Shown: one piece after another, positions 16,606 through 24,301 of the stretch
Layout: the number at the start of each line of letters is the position of its first letter
How positions within the stretch are numbered: the stretch's first letter is position 1
Assembly (NCBI RefSeq): GCF_007994225.1
Contig: NZ_VLLL01000006.1
Location: 1,612,001-1,676,000 of the forward strand
DNA from: Stackebrandtia albiflava
GTDB taxonomy: Bacteria > Actinomycetota > Actinomycetes > Mycobacteriales > Micromonosporaceae
Direction: 5' to 3'
Length of the DNA: 64,000 nt
The notes under the pieces: generated by a model
The model's input: only the letters and a program-made list of their open reading frames with translations
What the model was told of the DNA's origin: nothing
Databases searched by the model: none
Translations under genes and position numbers: made by a program

Positions 16606-16983
16606 TCAGGCCCGCCACTTCTCGATGAGCCAGGCGCACAGTTCCGGCTCGGTCATCTCGGGGAACTCCTCGGCGAAGACGTCCAGTGCGCGCAACGCCT
16701 CGTCCCGGTTCAGGTCGTGCTTCGCGGCCTCGCGCAGGTACGCCTGGCGGGTCGCGGAGGGGCGGCCGCCGCCGGTTCCCCGTCCGGGCAGTCCCTCACG
16801 CCATCCGGTGACCTCGGACAGCCGTTCCGGGAGCCAGCCGGGTACGCCGTCGATCTCGACGTCCGGTTCGGGGAAGGGGTGCCGGGATCCGGCGGGGTGG
16901 CGGGACCGCCACTTGTGTACCGCGTGCCGGGTGACGCCCAGTGCCTCGGCGATGCCGAGGATGCCGAGGTACCGCTTGGTCAT
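16606..16983 (-). CDS. Small helix-turn-helix DNA-binding protein
   Basis: The 125-residue protein starts MTKRYLGILGIAEALGVTRHAVHKWRSRHP, a MerR/excisionase-like or phage-type helix-turn-helix. A middle segment (PDVEIDGVPGWLPERL) resembles the substrate or tyrosine region of AlpA-type proteins, and the C-terminus is helical (AYLREAAKHDLNRDEALRALDVFAEEFPEMTEPELCAWLIEKWRA). A strong promoter with a dyad over its -35 lies about 100 bp upstream (17083-17113). Autoregulation is therefore plausible. Function otherwise unknown. Confidence 0.65.
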   Translation of the reverse strand: MTKRYLGILGIAEALGVTRHAVHKWRSRHPAGSRHPFPEPDVEIDGVPGWLPERLSEVTGWREGLPGRGTGGGRPSATRQAYLREAAKHDLNRDEALRALDVFAEEFPEMTEPELCAWLIEKWRA

Positions 16984-17082
16984 GGTGTTCCACTTCGCTG
17001 TGATGGGCCTCCTGTGGACGTCATGACTATCAGGCCGGCACCTCGGGGGCACGCCAACCCGTCTTCGTCTCTTGCCGAGACG

Positions 17083-17113
17083 ATGTTATGCCCTCGGCGT
17101 TACGTTGTCAACG
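17083..17113 (-). promoter_or_regulatory. Sigma70-type promoter with overlapping dyad
   Basis: Read on the minus strand: TTGACA (17111-17106), a 17-bp spacer and TAACAT (17088-17083). The -35 hexamer lies inside the dyad CGTTG-T-CAACG (17103-17113). This drives the HTH gene at 16983 with a leader of about 90 nt. Confidence 0.65.
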
Positions 17114-17140
17114 ACGGAGACGAGGTTTACGGGCCGGTTC

Positions 17141-17707
17141 TCATCGCCGATGCCGATACGCCCAGGCCCGCCACTTCGACTGGAGCACCGTCTCCTCGTA
17201 CAGGCGGCGACAGGTGAGCTGCCCCAGCCGGGACGCCGTCGCGGACACGGCCGCGCGGGGCACCGCCGCCATGCCGCCGACCCTCAGATGGCCCCGGATC
17301 GGATCGTCCTCCGTCAACGGCACCCCGAACGCCCCACCGGACGACATGACCGGGATCAACAACGCCTCCACACCCGGCCGCCAGGTGGGCGGCATGGCCG
17401 CCGCGTCCTCGTACACGACGACATCCCCGGGCCAACCGTCCACCGTGCACACCGTCCCGCGCGGCATCGGCCCCGGGCCGCCGGGGACCTCCGTCCGTGC
17501 CCCCTCCCGACCCGCCCGCGACACGAACTCGTTCCACCGCCGCAGCTCCACGTCGTCGCGCTCCGCCTCGACCGCCGCCCCCAGCGCCGCATCCAGCAGC
17601 GCGTGGGCAGCCCAGGTCCGCAGGTCGAGACCGGATGTCGCGGCGGCCCGCTCCACATGACGCCGCACCGCCGGGCTGAGCCACACCTTCACACGGTTGC
17701 CGGGCAT
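17141..17707 (-). CDS. Uncharacterised protein with ribbon-helix-helix-like N-terminus
   Basis: The 188-residue product begins MPGNRVKVWLSPAVRRHVERAAATSG.DLRTWAAHALLDAALG, the strand-helix-helix pattern of Arc/MetJ DNA-binding proteins. The remainder (GTVCTVDGWPGDVVVYEDAAAMPP..., GVEALLIPVMSSGGAFGVPLTEDDPIRGHLRVGGMAA) is unfamiliar and may be a second, globular domain. Start at 17707 has GAGGGG upstream. It precedes the small HTH gene on the same strand with 157 bp between them, in which that gene has its own promoter. Confidence 0.55.
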   Translation of the reverse strand: MPGNRVKVWLSPAVRRHVERAAATSGLDLRTWAAHALLDAALGAAVEAERDDVELRRWNEFVSRAGREGARTEVPGGPGPMPRGTVCTVDGWPGDVVVYEDAAAMPPTWRPGVEALLIPVMSSGGAFGVPLTEDDPIRGHLRVGGMAAVPRAAVSATASRLGQLTCRRLYEETVLQSKWRAWAYRHRR

Positions 17708-17976
17708 CCGAAAAGCCCCTCTCGTCACATGCGAAACGCCGGGACGACCATACCGGTACACGTCCGAACGCCGCCACGCCAACGGAAACCGGGGACCTCC
17801 AGAACATCGGGCACCGTGCCGCCGGCCGGGGCGGGGCAGGTCCGGCGGCCTCCGCCGTACCGTGGTCGGCGGCGCACCCGACACGACACCGGCCCCCTCT
17901 GCCGCCCGTCGCGCGGACCCGAACGACGGGCGACCGCCGGTCTCCCGGCGGTCGCCCGTGTGGCCGGCCGTGTCGG

Positions 17977-18618
17977 TCACCGATCGGCGACCCCACTGGA
18001 CTTCCCGGCGGCGTGTGACGTCGAGGACCCGGCCTCGTCCTTCACGTTCGAGGCCGCGTCCTTCGCCGTGGACTTGACGTTGTCGGCGGCCTCCCGCACC
18101 GCCTCGCCGGTGTCCTCCTTCACATGCCGCACCGCCTCGGTCACGGGCTCGCGCACCTGCTCGACCAGTCCTCCCGACCGGTCCTTCAACTCGCGGCCGA
18201 GCCGTTCCTCCCGGCTGCTCTCCGGAATGACCGCCGCCGCCACGAGCCCGGCACCGAACGCGATCAGTCCCATCCGGACGGGGCTGTCCTCGGTCTGGCG
18301 GCGCATCATCCCGGGAACCTCCTTGGCGCGGTGCGCCACGTCGGAGGCGGCGGCACCGGCCCTGTCACCGGCCTTGTGCGCCATGCCCTGCGCGGACCCG
18401 GCCGCGGACTTCAGCCCGGACTTCGTGTTCGACGCGCCCGACTTCGACGACCCCTTGAACTTCTCGTTCATGGCGCCGATCTTGTCGCGCATCGACCCCC
18501 ACGTCCGCTCCGCGACCCGCTTCGGGTTGGCCTGATCGGCCAACAGGTCGACGTCCCGGGTCAGCCGGGATCGCGTCGACTCGATGTCGCTCCTGATCCG
18601 GTCGGATTCCTGAACCAT
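17977..18618 (-). CDS. DUF3618/YtxH-like membrane-associated stress protein
   Basis: Residues 1-45 (VQESDRIRSDIESTRSRLTRDVDLLADQANPKRVAERTW) match the DUF3618 pattern. A long low-complexity helical region rich in Ala, Lys, Ser and Gly follows, with one hydrophobic segment (MGLIAFGAGLVAAAVIP) near residue 120. The C-terminus resembles LEA/ElaB-type repeats (VKSTAKDAASNVKDEAG). Such proteins are thought to coat the membrane during stress. It is the last of three overlapping genes: its start lies 58 nt inside the upstream gene. Confidence 0.7.
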   Translation of the reverse strand: MVQESDRIRSDIESTRSRLTRDVDLLADQANPKRVAERTWGSMRDKIGAMNEKFKGSSKSGASNTKSGLKSAAGSAQGMAHKAGDRAGAAASDVAHRAKEVPGMMRRQTEDSPVRMGLIAFGAGLVAAAVIPESSREERLGRELKDRSGGLVEQVREPVTEAVRHVKEDTGEAVREAADNVKSTAKDAASNVKDEAGSSTSHAAGKSSGVADR

Positions 18619-19025
18619 CGCGCATCCTCCTTCAGCGTCTCGACGGTTTGACGGGGCACGGGTGAGACGTCGCGTAGCCGCTTACGTCCGCTCAGGTAGG
18701 CGATGAGACCGACGACACCCCACAGGACGGCCACGATCAACACCGCCCAGATCGCCGGCATCACATACGACAGCGCCAGCACGACCGCTCCGGTCAGCAG
18801 GATCGCCACCATGTAACCGGCGAAACCGGCCGTACCGAGCATCCCGGCGGCCTTCCCGGCCTTCCCGGCCTCCTCACGCACCTCCGCCTTGGCCAGTTCC
18901 ACCTCCTGGCGGAACAACTGCGACACGTCGTCGCTGATGTCACCGATCAGTCGACCGATGGACGTCTCCGAATGGTCGGCACCGGGTGGACGCGTGGTCG
19001 TCGGTGCCTCGCGATAAGTCGTCAC
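18561..19025 (-). CDS. Phage-holin-like (Holin-X / DUF1469) membrane protein
   Basis: This 154-residue protein has an amphipathic region SIGRLIGDISDDVSQLFRQEVELAKAEVREE, the signature of the actinobacterial Holin-X/YqjE group. Two hydrophobic helices (FAGYMVAILLTGAVVLALSYVM, AIWAVLIVAVLWGVVGLIAYL) and a cytoplasmic tail (RQTVETLKEDARWFRN) follow. Despite the name these are not lytic holins; they travel with DUF3618 proteins in envelope-stress operons. Its start overlaps the stop of the upstream gene (ATGA). Confidence 0.78.
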   Translation of the reverse strand: MTTYREAPTTTRPPGADHSETSIGRLIGDISDDVSQLFRQEVELAKAEVREEAGKAGKAAGMLGTAGFAGYMVAILLTGAVVLALSYVMPAIWAVLIVAVLWGVVGLIAYLSGRKRLRDVSPVPRQTVETLKEDARWFRNPTGSGATSSRRDPG

Positions 19026-19816
19026 GTCGGCTCCTTTCGATTCCAGTCGTGCACGGGCGGCGGTCCGCTCGGCGGCGACAGGTCCGGGTCGGTCACCGGC
19101 CGTTCCACGACCGGTATGGGGCCGCCCCGAGACGGTGTATCGGTGGCGCCGGCCGAGCCGGAACCGGTGGTCGTACCGGCGGACCCGGTCCGCGCCCCCG
19201 ACACCCCGGTGGACACCGTCGCGGTGCCGCCCGTTCCGGCGGTCCCGGTGGTCTCGGCCCCGGCGGTCCGGGTGGTCTCCGAACCCGTCGCGGCGGACTC
19301 CGACGTCTCGGCCCCGCCGTCGGAGGCCATGTCCTTCGCTCCGGCCTTCACGACCGCCTTGCCCAGCCGTCCCACGACGAACCCGCTAGCCGCCGCCGCC
19401 AACACGAACGCCCCCGGCTTGCGGCGCGCGAAGTCCTGGACCTCGTCCAGAACCCCCTCCGGCCCCTTCTCGGAGAGGTCGTCCGCCAGGCGGCGCCCGG
19501 CGGCGGCGACCTTCGACACGATGGTGCGCGCGGGAGACTCCTCCCGGTTCGCGACCATGTCGTCGAACTCGTCGGCCATGTGGCGGATGCCCTCGGCGAG
19601 CCGGTCACTCTGCCGGTGTGCCTCGCCGGTGACACTGTCACGCATCTCCGCGCCGACGTGCCGGGTCTGTGCCGCCGTCTCACCGGCGACCTCACGGGCC
19701 TGGTCGGCCACCTTCCGCCCGGCGTCCTTCCCGGTGCTCGAGCTCTCGGTCCCGGTATCGGCGTCCCGTGCCCGGTGTCCCTCGGAAGTCCGGGCCTCAC
19801 TGAGTGTTCTGCTCAT
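19022..19816 (-). CDS. Ala/Thr-rich envelope protein, first gene of a three-gene operon
   Basis: This 264-residue product starts MSRTLSEARTSEGHRARDADTG, with AAGGAGG seven nt before the ATG. Residues 35-130 are helical and charged (KVADQAREVAGETAAQTRHVGAEMRDSV...). A short hydrophobic stretch (GAFVLAAAASGFVVGRLGKAVV) is followed by about 110 residues of Gly/Thr/Ser/Ala low complexity and Pro-rich ends. It resembles ORFs found with Holin-X and DUF3618 genes in actinobacteria. A GGGTAAC sequence lies about 40 nt upstream, like a SigB/SigF -10, but I find no matching -35. Confidence 0.65.
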   Translation of the reverse strand: MSRTLSEARTSEGHRARDADTGTESSSTGKDAGRKVADQAREVAGETAAQTRHVGAEMRDSVTGEAHRQSDRLAEGIRHMADEFDDMVANREESPARTIVSKVAAAGRRLADDLSEKGPEGVLDEVQDFARRKPGAFVLAAAASGFVVGRLGKAVVKAGAKDMASDGGAETSESAATGSETTRTAGAETTGTAGTGGTATVSTGVSGARTGSAGTTTGSGSAGATDTPSRGGPIPVVERPVTDPDLSPPSGPPPVHDWNRKEPT

Positions 19817-20087
19817 GTTCCAACCTCCTTGGAAAGAGCTCCCCGGAGGATCGTTACCCGTGACACGCCACGCCATGCCTTCCATTTCGGCGCCCCGAGG
19901 GCGATCACCATGCCGCTGACCAGCGAAGACACCGCCCATACGGACAACAGGCAGCACAGTGAAATCCGGTAACCCCGGCCTCGCGCGGCCACGGCCCGAC
20001 ACGATCGCCACAGCCGTACCGCCCCGAGACCCGATCCGCGGCTCTCGGACGCCGGCCGCCGACACTCGCGGCCGCCATGCCGCCCGG

Positions 20088-20378
20088 TCAGCCGGTCTGG
20101 TGCCGGTCGACGGTTGCGTGGCCGGCGACGGTGAGAACGCAGCCGTCGCCGGTGCAGGAGCGGCGCAGCCGCCCGCGGGAGATCGTCTGCGCCAACCCGA
20201 TCGCCCAGCACATCGGGCAGCCCCGCAGGAAGACCAGCCCCACGGGCGCCAACAGCAGGGTGACGGGCCCGAACACCGGTATCGATCCGACCGAGGCGAT
20301 CAGGGCGCCGATGCCCAGTACGCCCCGGATCAGATGCCGAGGCAGCGAACGGCTCGCGAAGTCCGGTCGGTCAGTCAT
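20088..20378 (-). CDS. DUF2892-like small membrane protein
   Basis: The 96-residue protein has two hydrophobic helices (HLIRGVLGIGALIASVGSIPVFGPVTLLLAPVGLVFL) followed by R-G-C-P-M-C-W-A-I-G-L, the end motif of YgaP-type DUF2892 membrane domains. A short Cys-containing tail (S-C-T-G-D-G-C-V-L) comes next. ATG at 20378 has GGGAGG five nt upstream; the start lies 8 nt inside the end of the sigma factor gene, so the two are co-translated. Possible role: membrane partner or target of the sigma factor (inference). Confidence 0.65.
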   Translation of the reverse strand: MTDRPDFASRSLPRHLIRGVLGIGALIASVGSIPVFGPVTLLLAPVGLVFLRGCPMCWAIGLAQTISRGRLRRSCTGDGCVLTVAGHATVDRHQTG

Positions 20379-20919
20379 CACTGCCTCCCGCCGGTTCGGT
20401 CAATGCCTCATGGACCGCCGCCCGCGCCCGATGCAGCCGCGACTTCATCGCCGCGACGCTGAGCCCGAGCGCGTCGGCGACCGTCCGCCCGGGACGGCCC
20501 TGCACATCCCGCATGATCAACACCCGGCGCTGGTCGAGGGGGAGTGCGGCGATCGCCGCAGCCACCCGCTCGGCCTCCAGCCGCGCCAACACCTGCTCCT
20601 CGGCCGATTCGGCCGCCACCTCCCGAGCCGGCGCGACGGGGCGGCGCACCAGGCGGGCCCGGCGAAGACACTCGTTGCGGACGATGCGGAACAGCCATGA
20701 CGCGAGCGCCGCGGACGCCCGCAACAACCCGATCTTGCGGTACAGGATGATCAGCGCCTCCTGTGCGGCGTCCTCGGCGTCCTGCGGCGAGGCGCAGAGC
20801 GTGTGCGCGAACCGCCACACATGCGGGTGCGCCCCGGAGACGACCGCGCTGATCGCCGCCACGTCACCACGTTGCGCCGCGCCGATCAGCGCACCGTCGG
20901 GCCAGGTGGTGCGGCTCAT
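20371..20919 (-). CDS. ECF-subfamily RNA polymerase sigma factor
   Basis: The 182-residue protein has region 2 (LIGAAQRGDVAAISAVVSGAHPHVWRFAHTLCASPQDAEDAAQEALIILYRKI, then ASWLFRIVRNECLRR) and region 4 (AAIAALPLDQRRVLIMRDVQGRPGRTVADALGLSVAAMKSRLHRARAAVHEAL). No anti-sigma gene with a zinc motif is adjacent. Instead a 29-residue membrane peptide is encoded just upstream with an overlapping stop/start, and a DUF2892 membrane protein overlaps the 3' end. The ATG at 20919 is fixed by that coupling. Confidence 0.88.
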   Translation of the reverse strand: MSRTTWPDGALIGAAQRGDVAAISAVVSGAHPHVWRFAHTLCASPQDAEDAAQEALIILYRKIGLLRASAALASWLFRIVRNECLRRARLVRRPVAPAREVAAESAEEQVLARLEAERVAAAIAALPLDQRRVLIMRDVQGRPGRTVADALGLSVAAMKSRLHRARAAVHEALTEPAGGSDD

Positions 20920-21005
20920 TCGGCACGACTCCGGCGACGCAGCAGCAGCGCGGTACAGGTGCAGATCAGCAGCGCAGCACCGGCGACGATTCCCGCGATG
21001 AGCAT
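20916..21005 (-). CDS. 29-residue single-TM peptide upstream of the sigma factor
   Basis: The ATG at 21005 is preceded by GGAGG with 5 nt spacing. The peptide MLIAGIVAGAALLICTCTALLLRRR is one hydrophobic helix with a C-T-C pair near its cytoplasmic side and a basic stop-transfer end (RRRSRAE). Its stop TGA overlaps the ATG of the sigma gene (ATGA), so the sigma factor is translated by coupling. The gene is too short for most predictors. It could be a membrane tether or a mini anti-sigma; nothing in the sequence proves this. Confidence 0.6.
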   Translation of the reverse strand: MLIAGIVAGAALLICTCTALLLRRRSRAE

Positions 21006-21186
21006 TTCGGCCTCCGATTCCTCCCGGCACGGTACCGGGACAGGTATAAGAGGCATCCCACCCCGAAAAGGATTCACCCACACCCCGAAAGCAACCCGTG
21101 TTCAATCAGGCCGGCTGTCGGTATGAAACTTCCGTCGGTGCCCGGGGGTGCGTGGCCGCCTGTTGACGGGGCGGCCACCGAACGCA

Positions 21187-21225
21187 CGAAAAGGGCCTCC
21201 GACATTTGCCTGTCGGAGGCCCTTT
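21187..21225 (-). terminator. Strong intrinsic terminator of the tRNA gene
   Basis: A 15-bp stem (21190-21204 with 21211-21225, core GGGCCTCCGACA) has a 6-nt loop and is followed on the minus strand by TTTT. It starts 4 nt after the tRNA CCA end. Confidence 0.85.
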
Positions 21226-21229
21226 CACC

Positions 21230-21306
21230 TGGTAGCGGGGACAGGATTTGAACCTGTGACCTCTGGGTTATGAGCCCAGCGAGCTACCGAACTGCTCCAC
21301 CCCGCG
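21230..21306 (-). tRNA. Initiator tRNA-Met (CAT anticodon)
   Basis: The 77-nt cloverleaf has anticodon CAT in the loop GGGCTCATAACCC, with the three G:C pairs at the base of the anticodon stem that mark initiator tRNAs. Base 1 is C and faces U72, a mismatch in place of a normal first pair, again an initiator trait. T loop TTCAAAT is flanked by ACAGG/CCTGT. The 3' ACCA is encoded. Promoter and terminator flank it, so it is a single-gene transcription unit. Confidence 0.93.
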
Positions 21307-21320
21307 TCGAGTGCTTGTTA

Positions 21321-21349
21321 ACAATAGCCCACCCCTGGAAGGGTGCCAA
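21321..21349 (-). promoter_or_regulatory. Promoter of the initiator tRNA
   Basis: On the minus strand TTGGCA (21349-21344), a 17-bp spacer and TATTGT (21326-21321) lie 15-43 bp upstream of the tRNA 5' end, a near-consensus sigma70-type promoter. Confidence 0.7.
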
Positions 21350-21489
21350 ATGGGGGGTATGTGATCCATGTGACCCGGTTTGTCCCGATGGGATTCCCGC
21401 AGGTCAGCGCCGTATCGGCCCCCGACGGGGGCGCCACTGGCGACTTCCGGGTGACAGAATCCGGTTCTCCCCGACGCTAGGAGCCAAAG

Positions 21490-23928
21490 GTGGTCGACTC
21501 CCTTCCCCTGCACACCGGCTGGACCTGTCACCCCGTCGCGGGTCCCGCACGTGACCGGGACATCCCCGCGTCGATTCCCGCGACGGTGCCCGGCTGCGTT
21601 CACACCGACCTCCTCGCCGCCGGGCTCATCGACGACCCGTACCGCGACGCCAACGAGGAAACGCAGCGCTGGATCGGGCGCAGCGACTGGGAGTACCGCT
21701 GCGAGTTCGACTGGCCGGGCACCACTCACGAATACGCCGAGTTGGCGTGCGACGGCCTCGACACCGTCGCGGAACTGTGGCTCAACGGTGAACCACTCGG
21801 CCGGACCGCCGACATGCACCGCCGCCACCGGTTCGACGTGCGCCGGCTCCTGACCCCGGGCCGCAACCGGCTCGTCATCCGGTTCACCTCCGCGTACACG
21901 TACGCCGAGGCGCAGCGCGATCGGCTCGGCGACCTCTCCAACGCGTACGACGAACCGTTCCAGTTCATCCGGAAGATGGCCAGCAGCTTCGGGTGGGACT
22001 GGGGCCCCACGACGGTGACCGCAGGGATCTGGCGGCCGATCCGTATCGAGTCCTGGACGGGTCCCCGGCTCGCCGAGGTGCGTCCCGCCACCACCATGGA
22101 CGGTGACACCGGTGTAGCCCGGATCGTCGTGACCCTCGCCGGCGACACCGGCCGCCCCAGGACCGTCACCGCCGAACTCGCCGGCCGCCGCGCCGCCGTG
22201 GAGGTCGGTCCCGGCACGACCGAGGCGACACTGGAGCTGCGACTGCCCGGTGCGACCCCCTGGTTCCCGCACGGCCACGGCGAACCACACCGCTACACGC
22301 TCGGTGTCCGGTGCGGCGACGACTCGTGGCGACGTGAGATCGGTTTCCGGACCGTGGACCTCGACACCACGCCCGACGACACCGGCCGGGCCTTCAACCT
22401 GCGGATCAACGACCGGCCGATCTTCGTCAAGGGCGTCAACTGGATCCCCGACGACGCGCTCGTCACCCGGGTCGACGCCGACCGGTACCGTCGACGGCTC
22501 CGCCAGGCCAGGGACGCCGGAGCCAACCTCATCCGGGTGTGGGGCGGCGGACTCTACGAGTCCGACGAGTTCTACACCGCCGCCGACGAACTCGGGCTAC
22601 TCGTCGAACAGGACTTCCCGTTCGCCTGCGCCGCCTACCCCGAGGCGGCGCCCTTCCGTGACGAGGTCGAGGCGGAGGCGCGCGACAACATCGCCAGGCT
22701 CGCCCACCACCCCAGCCTGGTCATGTGGTTCGGCAACAACGAGAACATCTGGGGCGAACAGGACTGGGGTTGGCGTGCCGCCCACCCGGGGAGACCGTGG
22801 GGCGCCGACTACTACTTCCGGCTGCTTCCGGACCTGGTGGCGCGGCTCGATCCGAGCCGCCCGTACTGGCCGGGCAGCCCCTACTCCGGTGACCCCGCCG
22901 TCCACCCGAACGACCCCGCCCACGGCAGTTGCCACATCTGGGACGTCTGGAACACCCACGACTACCTGCACTATCGGCAGTGGCGGCCGCGTTTCGCGGC
23001 GGAGTTCGGTTACCAGGCGCCCGCCACGTACGCCACGCTCACCGCGGCGCTCTCGGACACGCCGTTGGCGGCCGACTCGCCCGGGATGCGCCACCATCAG
23101 AAGGCGGTCGACGGTGACGTGAAACTGGCGCGCGGCCTTGCGGCGCATTTCGGGGAACCGGCCGACTTCGACGACTGGCACTTCCTGACGCAGGTGAACC
23201 AGGCCCGGGCGATCCAGGTCGCCCTGGGGCACTTCCGTTCGCTGCACCCCGAATGCGGTGGCGCGATCGTATGGCAGCTCAACGACTGTTGGCCCGTCAC
23301 CTCATGGTCTGCGGTGGATGCGGCGGGCCGGCTGAAACCCGTGTACTTCACGCTGCGGGCCGGATTCGCCGACCGCCTGGTCACAGTGCAGCCCCGTGGC
23401 ACCGGCCTGGTCGCCGTCCTTCACAACGACACCGACGAGACGTGGCGTCCCCGGTTGTGTGCCGCCAGGCGTGACTTCACCGGCCGGGTCGTGGCCGACG
23501 ACGCCGAGGACGTCACCGTGCCGCCTCGCACGGCGACGACGGTCCCGTTGCCGGAGCGGGTCGCCACCACCGGGTGCGGACGGACCGAACTCGTGACGGT
23601 GGACGCCGACACCGACCGGGCGTGGTGGTTCTTCGACGTGGACCGGCGGCTCGACCTGCCCGAGGCGGAGTACGTGGCCGAGGTGGTCGACACCGTCGAC
23701 GGACACGACGTCACTGTCGCCGCCCGGACTCTGCTGCGGGACCTGTGCCTCTTCCCCGACCGCCTGCACCCGGACGCGACGGTGGACGAGGGCATGGTCA
23801 CGCTGCTGCCGGGCGAGTCCACCCGGTTCCGGGTGCGCGGTGCCACCGGCCTGGACGCGGCGGCCCTGGCCGCGGCGCCGGTGCTCAGGTGCGTCAACGA
23901 CCGGCCGCTACCGCGCCGTGTCGAGTGA
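21490..23928 (+). CDS. Beta-mannosidase, glycoside hydrolase family 2
   Basis: The 812-residue enzyme should cleave terminal beta-1,4-linked mannose from manno-oligosaccharides. Family marks: W-I-G-R-S-D-W-E-Y near residue 60, ASSFGWDWGPT near 160, and FVKGVNWIPDDAL with IRVWGGGLYESDEFY at the barrel start. The acid/base Glu lies in MWFGNNENIWGEQ and the nucleophile Glu in FAAEFGYQ. No signal peptide, so it is intracellular and acts on imported sugars. GTG at 21490 has GGAG upstream. No sugar transporter is adjacent. A 9-bp direct repeat (ATGTGATCC / ATGTGACCC) about 120 bp upstream could be an operator. Confidence 0.92.
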   Translation: MVDSLPLHTGWTCHPVAGPARDRDIPASIPATVPGCVHTDLLAAGLIDDPYRDANEETQRWIGRSDWEYRCEFDWPGTTHEYAELACDGLDTVAELWLNGEPLGRTADMHRRHRFDVRRLLTPGRNRLVIRFTSAYTYAEAQRDRLGDLSNAYDEPFQFIRKMASSFGWDWGPTTVTAGIWRPIRIESWTGPRLAEVRPATTMDGDTGVARIVVTLAGDTGRPRTVTAELAGRRAAVEVGPGTTEATLELRLPGATPWFPHGHGEPHRYTLGVRCGDDSWRREIGFRTVDLDTTPDDTGRAFNLRINDRPIFVKGVNWIPDDALVTRVDADRYRRRLRQARDAGANLIRVWGGGLYESDEFYTAADELGLLVEQDFPFACAAYPEAAPFRDEVEAEARDNIARLAHHPSLVMWFGNNENIWGEQDWGWRAAHPGRPWGADYYFRLLPDLVARLDPSRPYWPGSPYSGDPAVHPNDPAHGSCHIWDVWNTHDYLHYRQWRPRFAAEFGYQAPATYATLTAALSDTPLAADSPGMRHHQKAVDGDVKLARGLAAHFGEPADFDDWHFLTQVNQARAIQVALGHFRSLHPECGGAIVWQLNDCWPVTSWSAVDAAGRLKPVYFTLRAGFADRLVTVQPRGTGLVAVLHNDTDETWRPRLCAARRDFTGRVVADDAEDVTVPPRTATTVPLPERVATTGCGRTELVTVDADTDRAWWFFDVDRRLDLPEAEYVAEVVDTVDGHDVTVAARTLLRDLCLFPDRLHPDATVDEGMVTLLPGESTRFRVRGATGLDAAALAAAPVLRCVNDRPLPRRVE

Positions 23929-24301
23929 CCGGACGCGCCCGGCCACCTCGTGCGGCTTCGGTCCGCGCCTGCGCGGTCGGCTACGGCCGGCGACCGGGGC
24001 GACGCGCCCGCCCCCATCGGGACGCCGGCGCGCGAGTCGGGTGCCGTCCGGTGTGGACGGCGTCACGTCATCCGAGCGAACCCCACCCCGACCGGGGGCA
24101 GACCACCCCGGCACTCGAAGTCTCGCAATGCCGGACGAACCGTGTCAAACGGTATTCAGCGGGGCTTAAGGCGCGGTGCGGTGCGACGGCCACGCCCGGC
24201 GACGACATACCGCGCACCCGGCGCGGGCGGAACCGTTTCGCGGTCGGTGGGCACGTGCCCACGGCGCGACGCCGTTCACCGCCCCGGGATCGCGACGGCC
24301 G
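23929..24301. other. Intergenic stretch with no feature recognised
   Basis: 373 bp between the beta-mannosidase stop and the stop of the convergent transporter gene. It is GC-rich with several short reading frames, none with a Shine-Dalgarno, a -10 box and protein-like composition together. No clear terminator stem seen. Confidence 0.4.

Noticed and set aside
16606-17707. HTH plus ribbon-helix-helix genes as a toxin-antitoxin pair
   Set aside because: Both partners look DNA-binding and neither resembles a toxin; spacing of 157 bp with a separate promoter is not typical.
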